Shown: positions 39,362 through 52,477 of the stretch, piece after piece | Numbering within the stretch: position 1 is the first letter of the stretch | How the letters are laid out: each line of letters starts with the position of its first letter | Origin: Jacaranda mimosifolia | Taxonomy: Eukaryota > Streptophyta > Magnoliopsida > Lamiales > Bignoniaceae | Length of the DNA stretch: 64,000 bases | Assembly: GCA_018894105.1 (NCBI GenBank) | Contig: CM032121.1 | Coordinates: forward strand, 36,550,230 to 36,614,229 | Reading direction: 5' to 3' | The notes under the pieces: model-generated | What the model saw: only the letters and a program-made list of their open reading frames with translations | Told to the model about the DNA's origin: nothing | Databases searched by the model: none | Position numbers and translations under genes: made by a program

Positions 39362-39712
39362 TCCTAGAGGCTAACTTTTACCAATGCCCCATTAGCTTAT
39401 TAGACCATTACATTTTATGACTTTATCAGATACTTTGGAAAAAGTAAGCCAACAGAGTTGGGCCGTATATTATTGTTGATCACTGCCCCACCCACACAGA
39501 TCCTAGAGTCAAAATATATCTGTTTGCCCATCAACGGTCCTGATCTAGTCCGCATACAGTATAGATGTACACTTACGCCCACACGATTCAGCCCTGAATG
39601 AGTATAGAACTCTAAAACCCTCAGACCTGCGGCATATGAGAGTGCTGGAGAAATTCTGATACAATTTTCCTGATTCAAACTTTCAGAGGTATTTTTCATA
39701 TCTTTCCTGCCA

Positions 39713-39725
39713 AAACCCTAAACCC
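39713..39725 (+). promoter_or_regulatory. telo-box-like motif in the upstream leader
   Basis: AAACCCTAAACCC lies about 1.07 kb upstream of the glycine-rich RRM gene start. AAACCCTAA motifs are common near transcription starts of plant genes for ribosomal and RNA-handling proteins. This suggests transcription starts near 39650-39720 and that much of 39730-40780 is a leader intron; that is inference. Confidence 0.45.
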
Positions 39726-40128
39726 TTTTCCCCTATGCTTCCCGATTGTTTGCGCCATATTTATGATCGGTTAAAGATTTTGTATTTAGATTTTCATTTT
39801 AAATCCGAATCAGGGTTTAGGGGTTCTGGGGACTTCATTTGTTTACTTTTATTTTAGTTGTTATTATGTAATATGGAATCAAGCTAGAGCTCAAAGTTTT
39901 GATCTGGGGCTCTTTTAATATCTATGCTTATTGTTTTTCGTATTTCTTGATGGTATTCTTTTATTATTATGGAATTGGTGATTCTGAATCAAATAGAGAA
40001 AGAGTTTATTCTATTTTATTTTATTTTTTGCATTTTTACCATAAGGATTGGCTGTCTCTACAAGCATAATGGACTAGTTTTGCGCCTGTTTTACTGCACT
40101 TTTATGTGGGATTTGCTTTTGATCTTTA

Positions 40129-40441
40129 CACTATGTTTGGATTAAGGATTTTGATAAGTAAGGAAAGGAACGTATTAGAGAAAAGAAAAGGAAAATAAAA
40201 TAATATAAAATCTCAAATTTGTTTGGTTGTTAGAGAAAATAATGAAGAAAGATGGGTGATGAATGTGTTGGAGAATAAAAGAGAGTTCAAGTAACCTTTT
40301 CCATCATTTTCCTCATCATTTTGTGAGAAAAATTTATTTTCCTTAGATACACTATATTTTTCTCAAGTTTCCCTTTCTTTAGTATTTTCCTTAGCATTTT
40401 CTTTTCTTTTCCTCACCTAAATCCGTGAACCAAACATAGTG
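40129..40441. mobile_element. MITE upstream of the glycine-rich RRM gene, probably in a leader intron
   Basis: Left end CACTATGTTTGGATTAAGGA; reverse complement of the right end CACTATGTTTGGTTCACGGA. TTA on both sides (40126-40128 and 40442-40444). 313 bp. TIRs are nearly perfect over the first 13 bases, so the insertion looks fairly young. Confidence 0.88.
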
Positions 40442-40710
40442 TTAAAAGAAAGTGAATGGAGAAGAAAGTACAAGAAGCAATGCAGCTATGTGCCAAAGAA
40501 AGCAGAAATGCAGCTGGTTTATTCTTTTTTACCTTTTTTTTTTATTTATAAATATCTCTGTGTGATAAAAGAACATAAATTAAGTCTTAAGGTCTGGATA
40601 TTCAACTTTTCAAAACTATATTCTCTAGCTCGAGCCAAGTTGTTTACACCCTTGGGTGTATGGCTAAATGGACAAATTGCCTGCGTCTTTATTCATATCA
40701 CTCATGCTAA

Positions 40711-40725
40711 CCCCCCCCCCCCCCC
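40711..40725 (+). repeat. C15 tract before the start codon
   Basis: Fifteen C residues followed by AACAACCCCC, 62 bases before the ATG at 40787. Its complement can form a G-quadruplex. It probably lies at the 3' end of a leader intron, ahead of the acceptor GATGCAG at 40759-40765. Confidence 0.85.
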
Positions 40726-40786
40726 AACAACCCCCTCTTCTATCTCTCTCTTGTGTGTGATGCAGGTCTTGTGTTTAGGTACAAAA

Positions 40787-42728
40787 ATGGCTTTTCTGAA
40801 CAGAGTTGGCAACTTGCTAAAACAAAAGGTCACCAAGCATGTTACTTCGCAATTTTCTGCGTCAAATTCTTCACTTTTTCAGGCAATAAGAAGCATGTCA
40901 TCATCTTCAAAGCTCTTTGTTGGAGGTGCGGTGGCCCTATGCTTTGTGATGAATTAACTACTTTTTTTTTATCTTCCCATACATTATGCCATCTCATAGT
41001 GCAGGTCTCTCGTATAGCACGGATGAAATGAGTTTGAGGGAAGCTTTCTCCCAGTATGGGGAAGTGGTTGAAGGTATCATTTATCCAGCAGAATTAATTT
41101 AATTGAATTGCTTAGGTTTTGCCCCTTTTCTTTGTAAACATGGTGATTATGGTGATATTTGCTATTAATACTAAAGAAAGTTACTGAATAAGAATAGATG
41201 TGCTGGTCATGAATGCTGATTACCAAAATGCCATCTAATAATCATTAAAGGTAATGCAATGGGATGCAGAAGGTCTCACTGTACTTAACTAGCTGCATAT
41301 CTGAGATAGCAATTCTTAGGCTGTCACAGATGGTTAATTCTTTCACAATTTGAACCTTCAATATATTCTTCTTTATTTTTTAATAATTTGCAGTTAGAGT
41401 TATTTTGGACCGTGAGACTGGTAGGTCAAGGGGGTTTGGCTTTATTACTTACACATCGTCTGAGGCTGCTTCGAGTGCCATCCAGGCATTTGATGGCCAG
41501 GTACCAAACTCTTCTATTTTCATCACACCTTTTCACTAAAATGTATTACATGCTTAGTACTTCTCCCCATTGGATAAATGAGATTCTATTCTGACCAAGA
41601 GATGCTTATTAATCAAAGCACTTGATTGCAGAAATTTATTTTTGTGCTGGAAATTTTCAGCTTCAAATTATTTCCACTAAATGATACACTCATCTCTTGA
41701 GATCTCTTTACTGGGGGAAAAACAGTTGCAGAAGTTCTGCAGGCTGCACATCTTTATGAACGATCAAATCATGGGTCATAATGATTTGTTTATTGCATGT
41801 GTGACTTATTGGCAATCTTGATACATGGTAAAGGGAACAATGAAGAATTTCCCTCCAATTTCTAGTGACATTTACCAAAGACGGTAGAAGAGAATATACT
41901 AGAGCTTCTGACTGAAGGAATTGAACATTAGGATTTCAATGTGAAAGCATAGATAAATGTGTGAATTGGAAGGAATTCATCTGGCCTTTTAAGATATTTC
42001 CTGTTCAATGAGTCAATATAATTCAACAAAATAATAGTGCAATCGTGCATTAGTTTTACCAACCAAGTACATAGTATAACCTTCAACTTATTACATGGAT
42101 GAAATTATAACATCTAACGATGAATTTTCAGGATCTACATGGGCGAAGAATAAGGGTGAATTATGCTACAGAGAAACCTCGTGGTGGGGGTTTTGGAGGT
42201 GGATTTGGTGCTGGTGGTGGTTTCAATTATGGTGGCCAAGGTGGTAACTATGGCCGTGGAGGATATCAAGGAGGCAATTACCCTGGTGGAGATGGCAGCT
42301 TTGGTGGTGGTGATGGTGGATATGGCGGAGGCAACCAATATCCCAGTGGAGGTGGTGGATATGGTAGCGGCAACCAGTATCCCAGTGGAGGTGGAGGATT
42401 TGGCAGTGGCAACCAGTATCCTGGTGGAGCTGGTGGATCTGGTGGTGCCGACAATTACCCTAGTGGAGGAGGCAGTGGCTATGGTGGTGGTGATTCTGTA
42501 CAAGGTGATGGTAACTATGGCGGTGGTGGCAGCAACTATTTCTCTGGTAGTCAAACTGGGTTTTCTTCCCTCCTAAATGATGAGAAGACCGGTGAGAATC
42601 AGGAACCACTGGGTGATGGTCCTCAAGGTGGCATTGATGCTGGAAATGACAATTTTGGGCAGGACATATCAGATGAAGAGAACAGGAATAATGATGAGCA
42701 AAATGATCATGTCAATACCAGGAGCTGA
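40787..42728 (+). CDS. RBG5: Glycine-rich RRM protein, mitochondrial type (GR-RBP5/ORRM4-like)
   Basis: Four coding exons, 40787-40925, 41005-41073, 41394-41500 and 42132-42728, all GT-AG, give 303 residues. The first 38 or so residues ([19 protein letters not shown]..., basic, with Ser-rich end and no acidic residue) look like a mitochondrial presequence. One RRM follows at about 41-117, with RNP2-like KLFVGGLSYS and RNP1 RGFGFITY. Then comes a long Gly/Tyr/Asn-rich tract (about 120-205) with tandem [10 protein letters not shown] units, and an acidic Asn/Asp-rich tail. This order matches Arabidopsis GR-RBP5, also called ORRM4, which binds RNA and takes part in mitochondrial C-to-U editing. 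An in-frame ATG at 40760 exists only if the probable leader intron ending at 40765 is retained. The gene is convergent with RIK, 738 bp away. Confidence 0.92.
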
Positions 42729-43466
42729 GCTCATAGACGATGCAATTGTAGAAGCAATCTTCTGAAAGTGTGAACATAATAATTTTCTTATGTTATGCGG
42801 TACTGCTATTGTGCTTTTCGCCATTGATACTGTTCTATTCAACTTTTTTTCTTGCAAAAACGTGATGCTCACCCCTTGAGCCTTAAACACATGCAATGAG
42901 CTTTTGAAAGGCTTAATGTTTTAAGTTATTGAGGAAAAGATGTAGATATGCTGTGATTTTGTTCCATTTGGCTCTTTAGCTGTAAATGGTTTCTCAACTT
43001 TTTTGTCCGAGTTGGTCATTGCAATTCTTGTTGATCATGGTCCATTAGAACACTTATATTCAGTAACATCAAACTGTCTGAATCACGGTTTTATTTTGTT
43101 GTAAGCAGCAACAGTTCAGGTTGCTAGAGTTCATCAGATATATCTCATCAACCTGAAAACTGATTATTAGAACAAAAATCTAACTCTGTACAAACTTGCT
43201 TGATGCAGTCAACGGGCATCATAAATATTCTGGAAACCATAAATTCTAAAACTAACGTACAAGTCCCAATACATTCCCTCCCTAAAGGAGCACCAAACCT
43301 CAATGAACTGGTGGTAACCTCTAAGGGAAAGATGTTACATATTCCAATCAGGCAGAGAAGAGAAACTTATCTTCTCTCAGACAGCAGTACTGGGGACAAG
43401 AAAATGCGCACTTAAATAAATATCAGAAACCAATTGCTGGTGCTTCATGCCACGTAGACTCATATT

Positions 43467-46400
43467 TTAAACAGCCCAGAAAGGTTTTGGTACGGCGGGA
43501 GCATTTGAATGGTTTGCCAAAGGCTCTCTGGCTGCCGTTTCTTCGAGGTCATCATCATCATCATCATCTCCATATTCCATTAGCTTGATTAATGTATCTA
43601 ATACAACATATATTTTTCAATAAGATACTTTCAGCACGAAAAATAGTGAACAGAGCAAAAATACAGAAACAGATTAAAGTGACATGAGACAAGAATTTGA
43701 ACTTAGAAACATTTCCTTCTGACAAAAAGACAAATTATACGGACTTAAATAATGGCCAGAAAACAAAACTTACCAGGGACAACTTCAGGTTTTGATTTAT
43801 GCATCCCATTGTTGTCTCCATGCACTTTTGAAGTTGAGTTAAACTTTGGTGGGGGAGGGGTTGAGTCGAACTTTGGTGGGGATGGGGTTGAGTCCAACTT
43901 TGGTGGGGATGGTCTTGAGTTAAACCTTGGTGGGGGGGAGGGTGGTGATAGACTCCTAGGAGGAGGTGGGTGCATTGCATTAGACGATGGCTTGACAAAC
44001 TTCGTTGGATCTTGCACAACTGAAATATCTCTTGCACCTACATGTGATGTTAGTTCACGTGGCATTGGAAATTCTGATCCCTGTATATTCTTCTGGGAAA
44101 GCATATACCAGATCCCTCAAGTTAGCAGAAATATGTTGTCATAAATCATGTAATTTGCAAACACTTCATAAAACCATGCAAATCTTGTTCAACTTGCTGC
44201 CTCTGAAATATAAACATGAATACAAAACCAGGAAAAAGAAAAGCAACAGCAGTGCAAGCTATAACTAGAAACAAACTCAAGTGCTACTGTATGTACATTG
44301 AATTATAAGTGGAGCCAGGACCATGCTTCTATAGATTCAAGTTATAAGTATTTACTTGCAAGCATCTAAATGAACTGTTCGAAAACATGATTTTCAATCT
44401 ACCGCTAACACTTCTGCAGCTGGAAGTGGTGCACAACCACACATGTGCATTTCATGCAGACACCATAAACAGATAAGAAGCAAAGTGCAAAATATTTGGA
44501 CCAGCACCAGTAAAAAAAGCAATGAAACAGCAAGCGGCTATCTCATGCCACCTCGATTTCAGTAACCCTGTGAAACATACAAATGTCCAATATAGAGGTC
44601 CAGTATCAGCCTGTTAGCTTCATAGAAGGTCAGTGAAAATACCTGGAATAAGGAGCAGTAAACATCAGGAAAAAATACTTACGGAAATAAATTTAACTTC
44701 AATAATAAGAAAAGGTAATATACATGTTAAAAAAACATGGAATAAAATAGTCAACACTCAAACTATGGACAAATTACGTCGAGAGTTCATGAATGGCCTG
44801 ATTTTGCTAAAAATATGGACATAAAAAGCACAACACAAATTACATATTGCTTGTTAAGTGGTACCAAATATTTAGAGGATAATCACTTCTAGCATTTTTG
44901 TAATCATGGAACTCTTTAAGTAAAGAATACAAAAAATAAAGCATGATCTGTTTCCTGCAACTATTGATACCTATTGAGTTAATAAAAAATTATGTTTTAT
45001 CCAATGCTTGAAAATAACCATCTCTTACAACAAAAAAAGAACTAACAGAATTCTCTTCAAGTTTCAGTTTCCACACTCTCTTCCCCATAGACTTATTAAA
45101 TCTACTTCATATTCTTTAGTTGCACAAAACTACTGGCACAGTGCACAGGTGAAAAGCATATATAGCAATAGATAAAATTATATAAACAGCTACTGATAGT
45201 TTTAAACAGGTAATACTTCCTCCATTCCCCGCTATATTACCCTAATTAGGAGATAATGCTATACCTGGTTTAGATTTGCTGGGCCTTTAGCAGCAGCAGG
45301 TAATTCCTGGAACTTCCGCCTTTGGGAACGCTTATCTTTCACAGGAGAGGGCACCTCCTTTGTCGGATCTGTGCTTGTTGTGTTTGTTGCTATGGTAGCG
45401 GGAGCAACTGTAGCAGTGACTGCAGAAGTTGACTGCTTAAGGGCTAAAGCAACTTGTTGCAATGGTGTGGCTTGTGGATATATTCCACCATAACCATTAT
45501 AGCTTGTTCCACTCGTCAACCCATGAGGATAGTAAACAGTGTTTGCTTGAGGTAGTCCAGTATTTGACAACCCAATAGGTTGAGTTAGTGGAACATGAGA
45601 GGCAACACCACTCACACCAGTTGAAGCAGCTGGACTGAAAGCAGCTATATCATTCACTTTTGATCCACTGCTCGGACTCTGGACTCCAGCCTGCAACTGA
45701 GGTGGAGGTGGAACAGCACCATACACCTTACAAGAAGATACCCTATAACATATAAACCATGAAAAGGCATTGAGCTACACTCCATAAGGTGCTGGTAGAT
45801 TAATGTCTCAAAATCGAAATTTATGCACACTCTTCAAGCCAATACTTTTATAACAGCAGTGATTCATAGATTGACCAAGCAGGGTGTTATACGGTTCATG
45901 CATCAAGTTTCTGGATATAGGAAATTCAAGAAAATTGTACCATTTCATTTTCCAAATTAATACAGATATAATGATAAGCCCGTCAAGAAGTATGAGAAGA
46001 TTGTGAATTCCAAAACATGAAACTGGAGTTAAAATAAGTAGATGGGCAAGCACAGAATTGTGCAGACAAAGCGAAGTCTTATCCTGATATAACAGGGCAG
46101 AAGTACTAATCTGTCATAAATACAATGAATTGTTTGAGAACATATGATATGATGGTGAATTTAGAGACTCTAGATAACCTACACAAGTATGCATATCTGA
46201 TGCCAGCTATCCAGCTGCAATATTGCCCTTTATAATTGGCACAGTACTCAATTCATGTTAAAGCATCAAAGATATCTGTTACCTAGATGCACCACACTCG
46301 GCACTAATTGTGTCCAAAAGATTTTCAGCCAAGAGCTTTGCATGTTCAAGACTTTTTGGATCATTGCTTGATAACAACAGATGCAATGGTTGTTGTGTTT

Positions 46401-49400
46401 CTGCAAGCAGGGCAAACCGAAGAAAGACTATCAATTGGTCATGACATGATGGTACCAAATGGTAACAAAACAGACCACAAGAACAACCTTCAGTTTGCCC
46501 ATTTTCAGAATGCCCAGAAACCCGTCCTCTTAGTAAGACAGTTGCTCCTGTTTCATTCATAATGTGGTTTACATACTGGTCCTGCATTTACAAAACCCAA
46601 CCAGCAGCAACACAAAAGAACCTCTCCAGGTTGTATGGAGATGTCAGAGAAAGCTTCAAACATTAGAATCTCTTATCTTTGATGTGCAAAAACAAATTTA
46701 AGTCATTGATAAACATCTAGGCAAAACAAGTATGCAACAGTTCAGGCAGAATTATAAAGACAATTGCATGAGATATGACGTCAAAGCAATACAATGGACA
46801 GCCATTCAAAACCATAAGACTCAGATATATGCATGCTAAACCACTGAATTATGCATTCTCCTGTCCCCTTTCTCAGCCCCCCAATCACCATTCAGCCAAA
46901 ATTCCCAGAACGGAAGTCCCAGAATGAGAAAATTACTTAAAGAAGAACAAAGGGAGAGGCAAAATAAAGGGAGATGGAGGGATTGTAAAGCATTTTCAAT
47001 AAAAAGGTGGTCAATGCATTTCTTGTCACAGTTCTCCATCCACATCCTCCATGCTCGAAGTAAACCAACAGCCAAAACACCCACTCACAAAAGAAAAGGG
47101 ATACAAAGAAACAAATGGTAGACAACTACCAGAGAAACTAAAAGCAACACGAGATGAAGCAGAGCAAAAGGGATATAATAAAGAAAAAGCTCACATTTGG
47201 GCCACGGATGCGAGAAACTATGTTCACTGATGGGTCTGCCTCAAATCCCAAAAAGACACAAGTACTGAATAAATGATCGACCTGAGGCACAATAATTGTT
47301 AAGTTGGTCACAAAATTCTCGATTATGCAGCTTTCAATACCACTCAGGAGTGAACTACCTTAACTCCACCGCTTGCTGTTGCCTGTTTCAACATATCTTC
47401 CACCATCGCAGCAGCATGATCAACTGCTTTGATTCGTTCTGCTGTCGTTTCCAACTGAAGCCACAGCATAAAAAAGTACATCCTTAGAACAAACTTACAA
47501 AATTGAATATTTAATAGGTGGGAAAATCTTAAAAAAATGAGTGACACATTCATAACATGTAAACCCAATTGTCAACAAAAAGAAGGTCCAATGATCACAT
47601 TTAAAATCATGTGAGATGTTGGTTTAGTACAATAAACTCATTTTAATACTCAAGCATTTGGGTGCTTAATTGATTCTATCAATCATGGAGATTATTAATT
47701 CTTAAATAAGCAAGATCAGTGAATAATTTTAAACAAACATGGACTTCAACAGCAATGGCAGACATCTTATTCAAAAATGTTCACATAACAAACTCTTAAC
47801 AACAGAGAGGGGACCAGGAAAGCATACTAATAGTTTTAACAATATCAAATCCTCGCCAACACATGCATCCTCCAACCATATACAATGAATCAAAAAACTT
47901 TCCAATGAAGTACTTTCATTAGCATAGAAAATTGATCAATCTAATTCCAAATTACTTAATATTTCTTTTGGGAAAAAAGAATCCTTCTATTGGGTCAATT
48001 AGTAAGTAAAATCATGGTCCATTTATTGCCTATAAGTAAATGCATGACCAATTAGACCATATTTTTCATATGAAATGTAAATCTTGAATTGGATTGGATG
48101 TGTTATTAAACTTATTAGTATTGCAAACAAAATACGGTGCCAAGTGATTTTAGACCACGTTAGCAGTCTCTCCAAGTTCTAGGACCAAAATTCTCTCCTA
48201 TTCAACAAAATAAAAACATTACATTGAATGTCAAAATTTCTCTCAGGTTGACTCTTGGCTTTCTAGTAACTTCTTTATAGATACATCAACGAACTCTTGA
48301 GTGCTGACAATTGAGTTTTATTTAGGGAGATGTTTTGGAAAAATGTGCTCTCTCATCCATTTGCAAATCTTTATTAGCAGGGGAAGGTTAACGAATTGAA
48401 CCTTATTTAGGCAAACTAGGAATCAGTTTAAACCCTATATCAAACTAAATATATACCTCTATTTCCAGACCGACATAAATCTGCTAATGATTTTCTTTTT
48501 CTTTTTTTTCCTTAGTGAGAAAAACCCATGCAGAAATAATTTTGTTAAATCAGAAGTCATTTTGTAAAAGGATAAGCATACAAACAAGAAAGATTCTATA
48601 TTTTGAAAATGATACTTTCTATGTGATTTTCTTATTAGTTTGAATATTTATAAACTTAATCTCTGCACTAATTAACGTTTCATTCGGCCGGGATCATAAT
48701 TTCTCAACTGAACATATTAGTTCATACCTCATTACTTAGTTAAACAGACTTGGATTTTTTTTACAATTCCATACCCCAGCAAAGAAGACTGTAACCAACA
48801 TTGTCTCATAAAAGTATTTCTCAAAGGTGATATCACTGCAGCATCAAAACTCAAGGTCCTATCAATTATCTTCATTAATTTCCAGATCATGCACAAGATA
48901 AAAGTAAGATAAAAGTACTTACATGTGCCGCTGCAGATATGTGAAGATATAGGGGTCTCTCACCATCAGGTGGCGCATTAGGAGGCCGATATTTACCCCT
49001 GTAAGGTCCATTTAGAAATTGAATCATATAGAAGGAAAGGCAAAGTAATTCCAAAGGAAATATCATCAGCAAGCCCACTTACCGAGTTATTACCACAGCC
49101 CCAGTTATCTTCTGAATCTGCAAAATGCCAAATAACTTATCAACTCCCGACCAAGAGCAAACAGCAATCTTGTGCACAGTAGTTCTGTTACTAGTTGTAA
49201 TTTGTGTTTCCCAAGAAGCCCTTTGGTTAAATAAGCCAGAATATTAAAATATACCTCTTCCTGGGTTTGGCGCTTTGTGAGCTTATAACGAATAGCAGAG
49301 TCAGCATCATTTATGATAATTTCTCTTGCTATTAGCTCATCTTGGATCTTCGGCTAAATTTTTTTAAAAAACATTGAACTAGGTGAGAATAAAAGTGGGT

Positions 49401-50787
49401 TACAAGTCTCAAATGTGCATTAAGAGTATAGAAGCATTATAAAATAAAACTTAAAACAATGAGAAGAAAACATATCTATTCAAATTAATTGAAGAAAAAA
49501 AATGAAATGCTGAAAGTAGGGGTTATTGATGCTACTCACTTAGGAACTGCCAACCTTGGGTTGTGAGCCATTGGATTACATACAGCAATGTCAACATTCA
49601 ACTTTTATGATGTCATGTATGCACATCCTAAAGCTCACATATCCACTTGGGCACCACCCCAAATGGGTTGCATGAAGTTTGCAAACAAAGAAAGCCAAAA
49701 GACAAGATTTTGGTTTTTGAAACAGTGTCATGAAAGGTGGGAAGAGCTTAGTCAGTGACTAAAACTACTAAAATTTACCATGCACGCATCACAAACATGA
49801 GGGCAGAACCATGTCTTTAGGAAAAGTGAAGTGCCAAACTGAGAAATAGCCTTACTTGGACAAGCTTTTGGACAATAGAAGCAGCATGTTGTTGTAATGG
49901 AATCTGAACCACAGTGGAAGGAGAAATTGTAGGAGCGGCACAAGATACTGAGGAGACAGAAGGCAAATTTATCCTGGCGAAAGATCCCAAGTTCGCCAGT
50001 GCAAAAATCCCCGGAACTGCTATTCCAGCAGAAACCAATGACTCATCTGGCTGATCCCACTTTCTCTTTTTTCTACAATAAAAAAAGCCTACAAGTTAAG
50101 ACCCCAAGGTCCAAGCTACTCTTATTTATTTATTTATTCATTTCTAGTGGGATTCAATTCTGGAGGGTTGTTAGGTTGTGGGCTAATGGAGGGCTAGTAG
50201 GCCCATTAGAGGGATGAAACTGTACCTTGAAGATGTACCACAGCCAGACTACAAAGAGTGGAAATTTCATTCCTAAATTTCATGTTCTAAATTCTCACTC
50301 TGTAGACAACTGTTTCCTCTGAAGAATTCATTTTTAGATTTCCAGTTTTAAAATCTCATTCTATAGAACACAGAGGACTGTTTTCTGTTTCTCTGCTCCA
50401 ATAAATTATCTTTTCTGTTGTTAATGACCAAATTGTGCTGCAGTAGGAATGACATCAAACTCATGGCAAAAGGCAAATCAAGACAGCAGACACAACCAAA
50501 ACAGTTGAGCCCGGCTAGTTCTAATAAAATCTTAAATTTATTTTTGTGACCGATTTATAGGCTTCCCGTCCTTACTGCACATTCCCACGATGGACACTAA
50601 ACCAACAGCATTCTGAGAGAAAGCAAAATATACATCCAACCTTGACCACAGGGGCCAAAAAAAAAAAAAAAAAACAGATGAGCAAAATTAAGTGAATCTC
50701 CCAAAAAACCAATGCACCGCACCTTTGCTTGGTCGTAGATGAATCAGATTCAGACGACGAAACCCTAGGGCAACTGTCCTCCGTCAT
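43467..50787 (-). CDS. RIK: RIK, KH-domain RNA-binding protein (RS2-interacting)
   Basis: Twelve coding exons on the minus strand: 50723-50787, 49856-50072, 49255-49353, 49083-49117, 48923-48998, 47359-47454, 47195-47281, 46488-46581, 46283-46400, 45265-45742, 43774-44092 and 43467-43597. All are GT-AG; the sum is 1,815 nt, giving 604 residues, near Arabidopsis RIK (578). Start MTEDSCPRVSSS is followed by a nuclear-type basic run RKKRKWDQ (22-29). Two KH-like regions resemble KHDC4-type proteins: about 95-190 (INDADSAIRYKLTKRQTQEE, then ITGAVVITRGKYRPPN) and about 197-295 (SRIRGPNDQYVNHIMNETGA, then LLRGRVSG). A Ser/Thr/Pro/Gln-rich region (about 296-455) and a Pro-rich repeat exon (456-561) precede the C-terminal LIKLMEYGDDDDDD and a terminal PKPFWAV. 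RIK was found as a partner of the KNOX repressor AS1/RS2 and is thought to link RNA or chromatin to that silencing complex in the nucleus. Divergent from the L6 gene, 2.2 kb apart. Confidence 0.95.
43840..43960 (-). repeat. Coding tandem repeat in RIK exon 11
   Basis: Minus-strand units of about 30 bp encode variants of a 10-residue Pro-rich motif, for example SPPKLDSTP, SPPKFDSTP, PPPKFNSTS. There are about five units. Repeat number could vary between individuals without a frame change. Confidence 0.85.
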
Positions 50788-51063
50788 TGATTTTGAGATT
50801 ACTTCTTCAACGCTTTTTCACCTCGATTAATTATTCTTTTGATTTTTAGAATTGAAATTGCGCGAAAAAATTTACTTCTGCGTTCGCGTGCGCGAAAATC
50901 GTATAATAATTGCGGGTTTTACGAGACTGGAGAAAAGATTTTGGCTCTCTTACAATGTTGAAGGTAGAAAATTCTGGCTTATGCACGTGACTTGCACGTG
51001 CGGGCACTTTGCATTAGCCTTCTTCAATGTTTTAAAAATCAAACCGGCCCAATCGGTGATCCG
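50788..51063. promoter_or_regulatory. RIK upstream region
   Basis: Immediately upstream of the RIK start on the minus strand. It contains GCGCG-type words (CGCGTGCGCGAAAATCG at about 50885-50901) and two ACGTG cores (near 50983 and 50995). The hAT-like element begins 277 bp upstream of the RIK ATG. Confidence 0.4.
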
Positions 51064-51867
51064 TAGGGGTGTCAATCGTGTCATGTTAAGTTATTTCGTA
51101 TCGAATTGAGGTAATTTCGTATCGAATTGAGGTAGGAATATCATAAAATTTTGCTGAATCCGAACCCAACTCAATAAGCACTCAATCCAATAAGCCTTAA
51201 CCCGAACCCAACCTGAAAGTTTTTGTGTCAACCCGAACTCAACCCATTTTAACATTTGATTATTTTTCATTAATAATTTATCTAAAAAACCTACACATCT
51301 TATGTTCAACTAGAATCTTAATAAAATAATCAATTTATACTAACATTTTGAGAAAAAGTCAACTTATACAAAAAAAATTCAAAAAGTCAACATTATACTC
51401 TAACAGCCCAACTTTTGTATCATAGAACAATTTGATAATTGGACTTTATTTAATTTCCTCTACAATATCAACAATATACATTTTTTCATGTTAAACCAAA
51501 AGTTTTGCACAACTTAATTTTAACAATGAAGTTGAATTCCAACAAAAAAATATAATTCGTCCCATTCAATGATTAATAATCATCCTAATATTACTAAGTA
51601 GTCAAGATTTACGTAGTAAATAATAATCAATAATTCTTACAAATCAATCTAGAGTTAAATTGTTCAAAAATAACAAGTCATTACTTAAAAAAGCAAAAAA
51701 CATAGAAAAACTATCAAATTATCATTTTTTCGGGTTATTATCGGGTTACCCAAAACCCAACCCGAACCAACCTGCAATTTTCGTGTTGTTTATCGGGTCG
51801 ACCCAATATCGACCAAAACCCAATAATATCGTGTCAGTTCGTGTCATGTTGAAAATTGCCACCTCTA
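51064..51867. mobile_element. hAT-like non-autonomous element between RIK and L6
   Basis: Flanked by GTGATCCG (51056-51063) and GTGATCGA (51868-51875), an 8-bp duplication with 7 matches. Left end TAGGGGTGTCAATCGTGTCA; reverse complement of right end TAGAGGTGGCAATTTTCAAC, with CATGACACG shortly inside. Subterminal words CCCGAACCCAACC and CGGGTTACCC occur in opposite orientation near the two ends. 804 bp, no transposase. It sits in the shared upstream region of two divergent genes. Confidence 0.82.
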
Positions 51868-52477
51868 GTGATCGATGACTGATCCAGTTCGAATCTGTCA
51901 TAAAAATTGGCCACAAACTAATTGGCTGTGAATCGGTAAAAAATGATCAAACCAATACCGATTTGATCTGTCATTCTAAAAAATTCCAGAAAAGGTTAAC
52001 AATTTAATACATTAAAAAAATTTATTTATTATGTTAGATATTAAATTTGAAACTTGAAGGAATGATCATTCGTATTAATATTACATAATTGTGATATACT
52101 ATTTGAATTAGATCATACATTTGTAATTGATTAATTAAGAAATTGTATTTTTTTTAAAAATCATTTGAAAAGAAAATGACTAAAATGTGAAGGAAAATTT
52201 CTTTTTAAAACATTGACCTTTATGAACCCAGCTTGTAAATTACTTAAATGGGCTCAATAGTTATCGGGCCTTTTGACGATAACCAATTACCAACCAACAG
52301 AATTGAGCCTAATTTGTTACATTATCATTTATCATTATGGTCAGTCCAACCCAAAAAATTTCGGAAAAAAGAAAAAAGAAAAAAGAAAGGCCACCTTATC
52401 CCAAATTCTGCCTAATTCCACCCAGCTAACTTCTTTCCTCGCTCACTCTCTCAGTCTCTGCTTCTCTTCTACCTCCG

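Noticed and set aside
40439..40957. 172-codon frame starting upstream of the RRM gene
   Set aside because: It is the RRM gene's first exon extended backwards through the C15 tract and intron-like DNA; the real start is 40787.
42135..42576. Frames of 137-139 codons opposite and beside the glycine-rich exon
   Set aside because: They are shadows of the GGT/GGA-rich coding repeat of the RRM gene in other frames.
43752..44144. Plus-strand Gly-rich frame of 130 codons
   Set aside because: It is the antisense of RIK exon 11 with its Pro-rich repeat; the minus strand joins cleanly to the other RIK exons.
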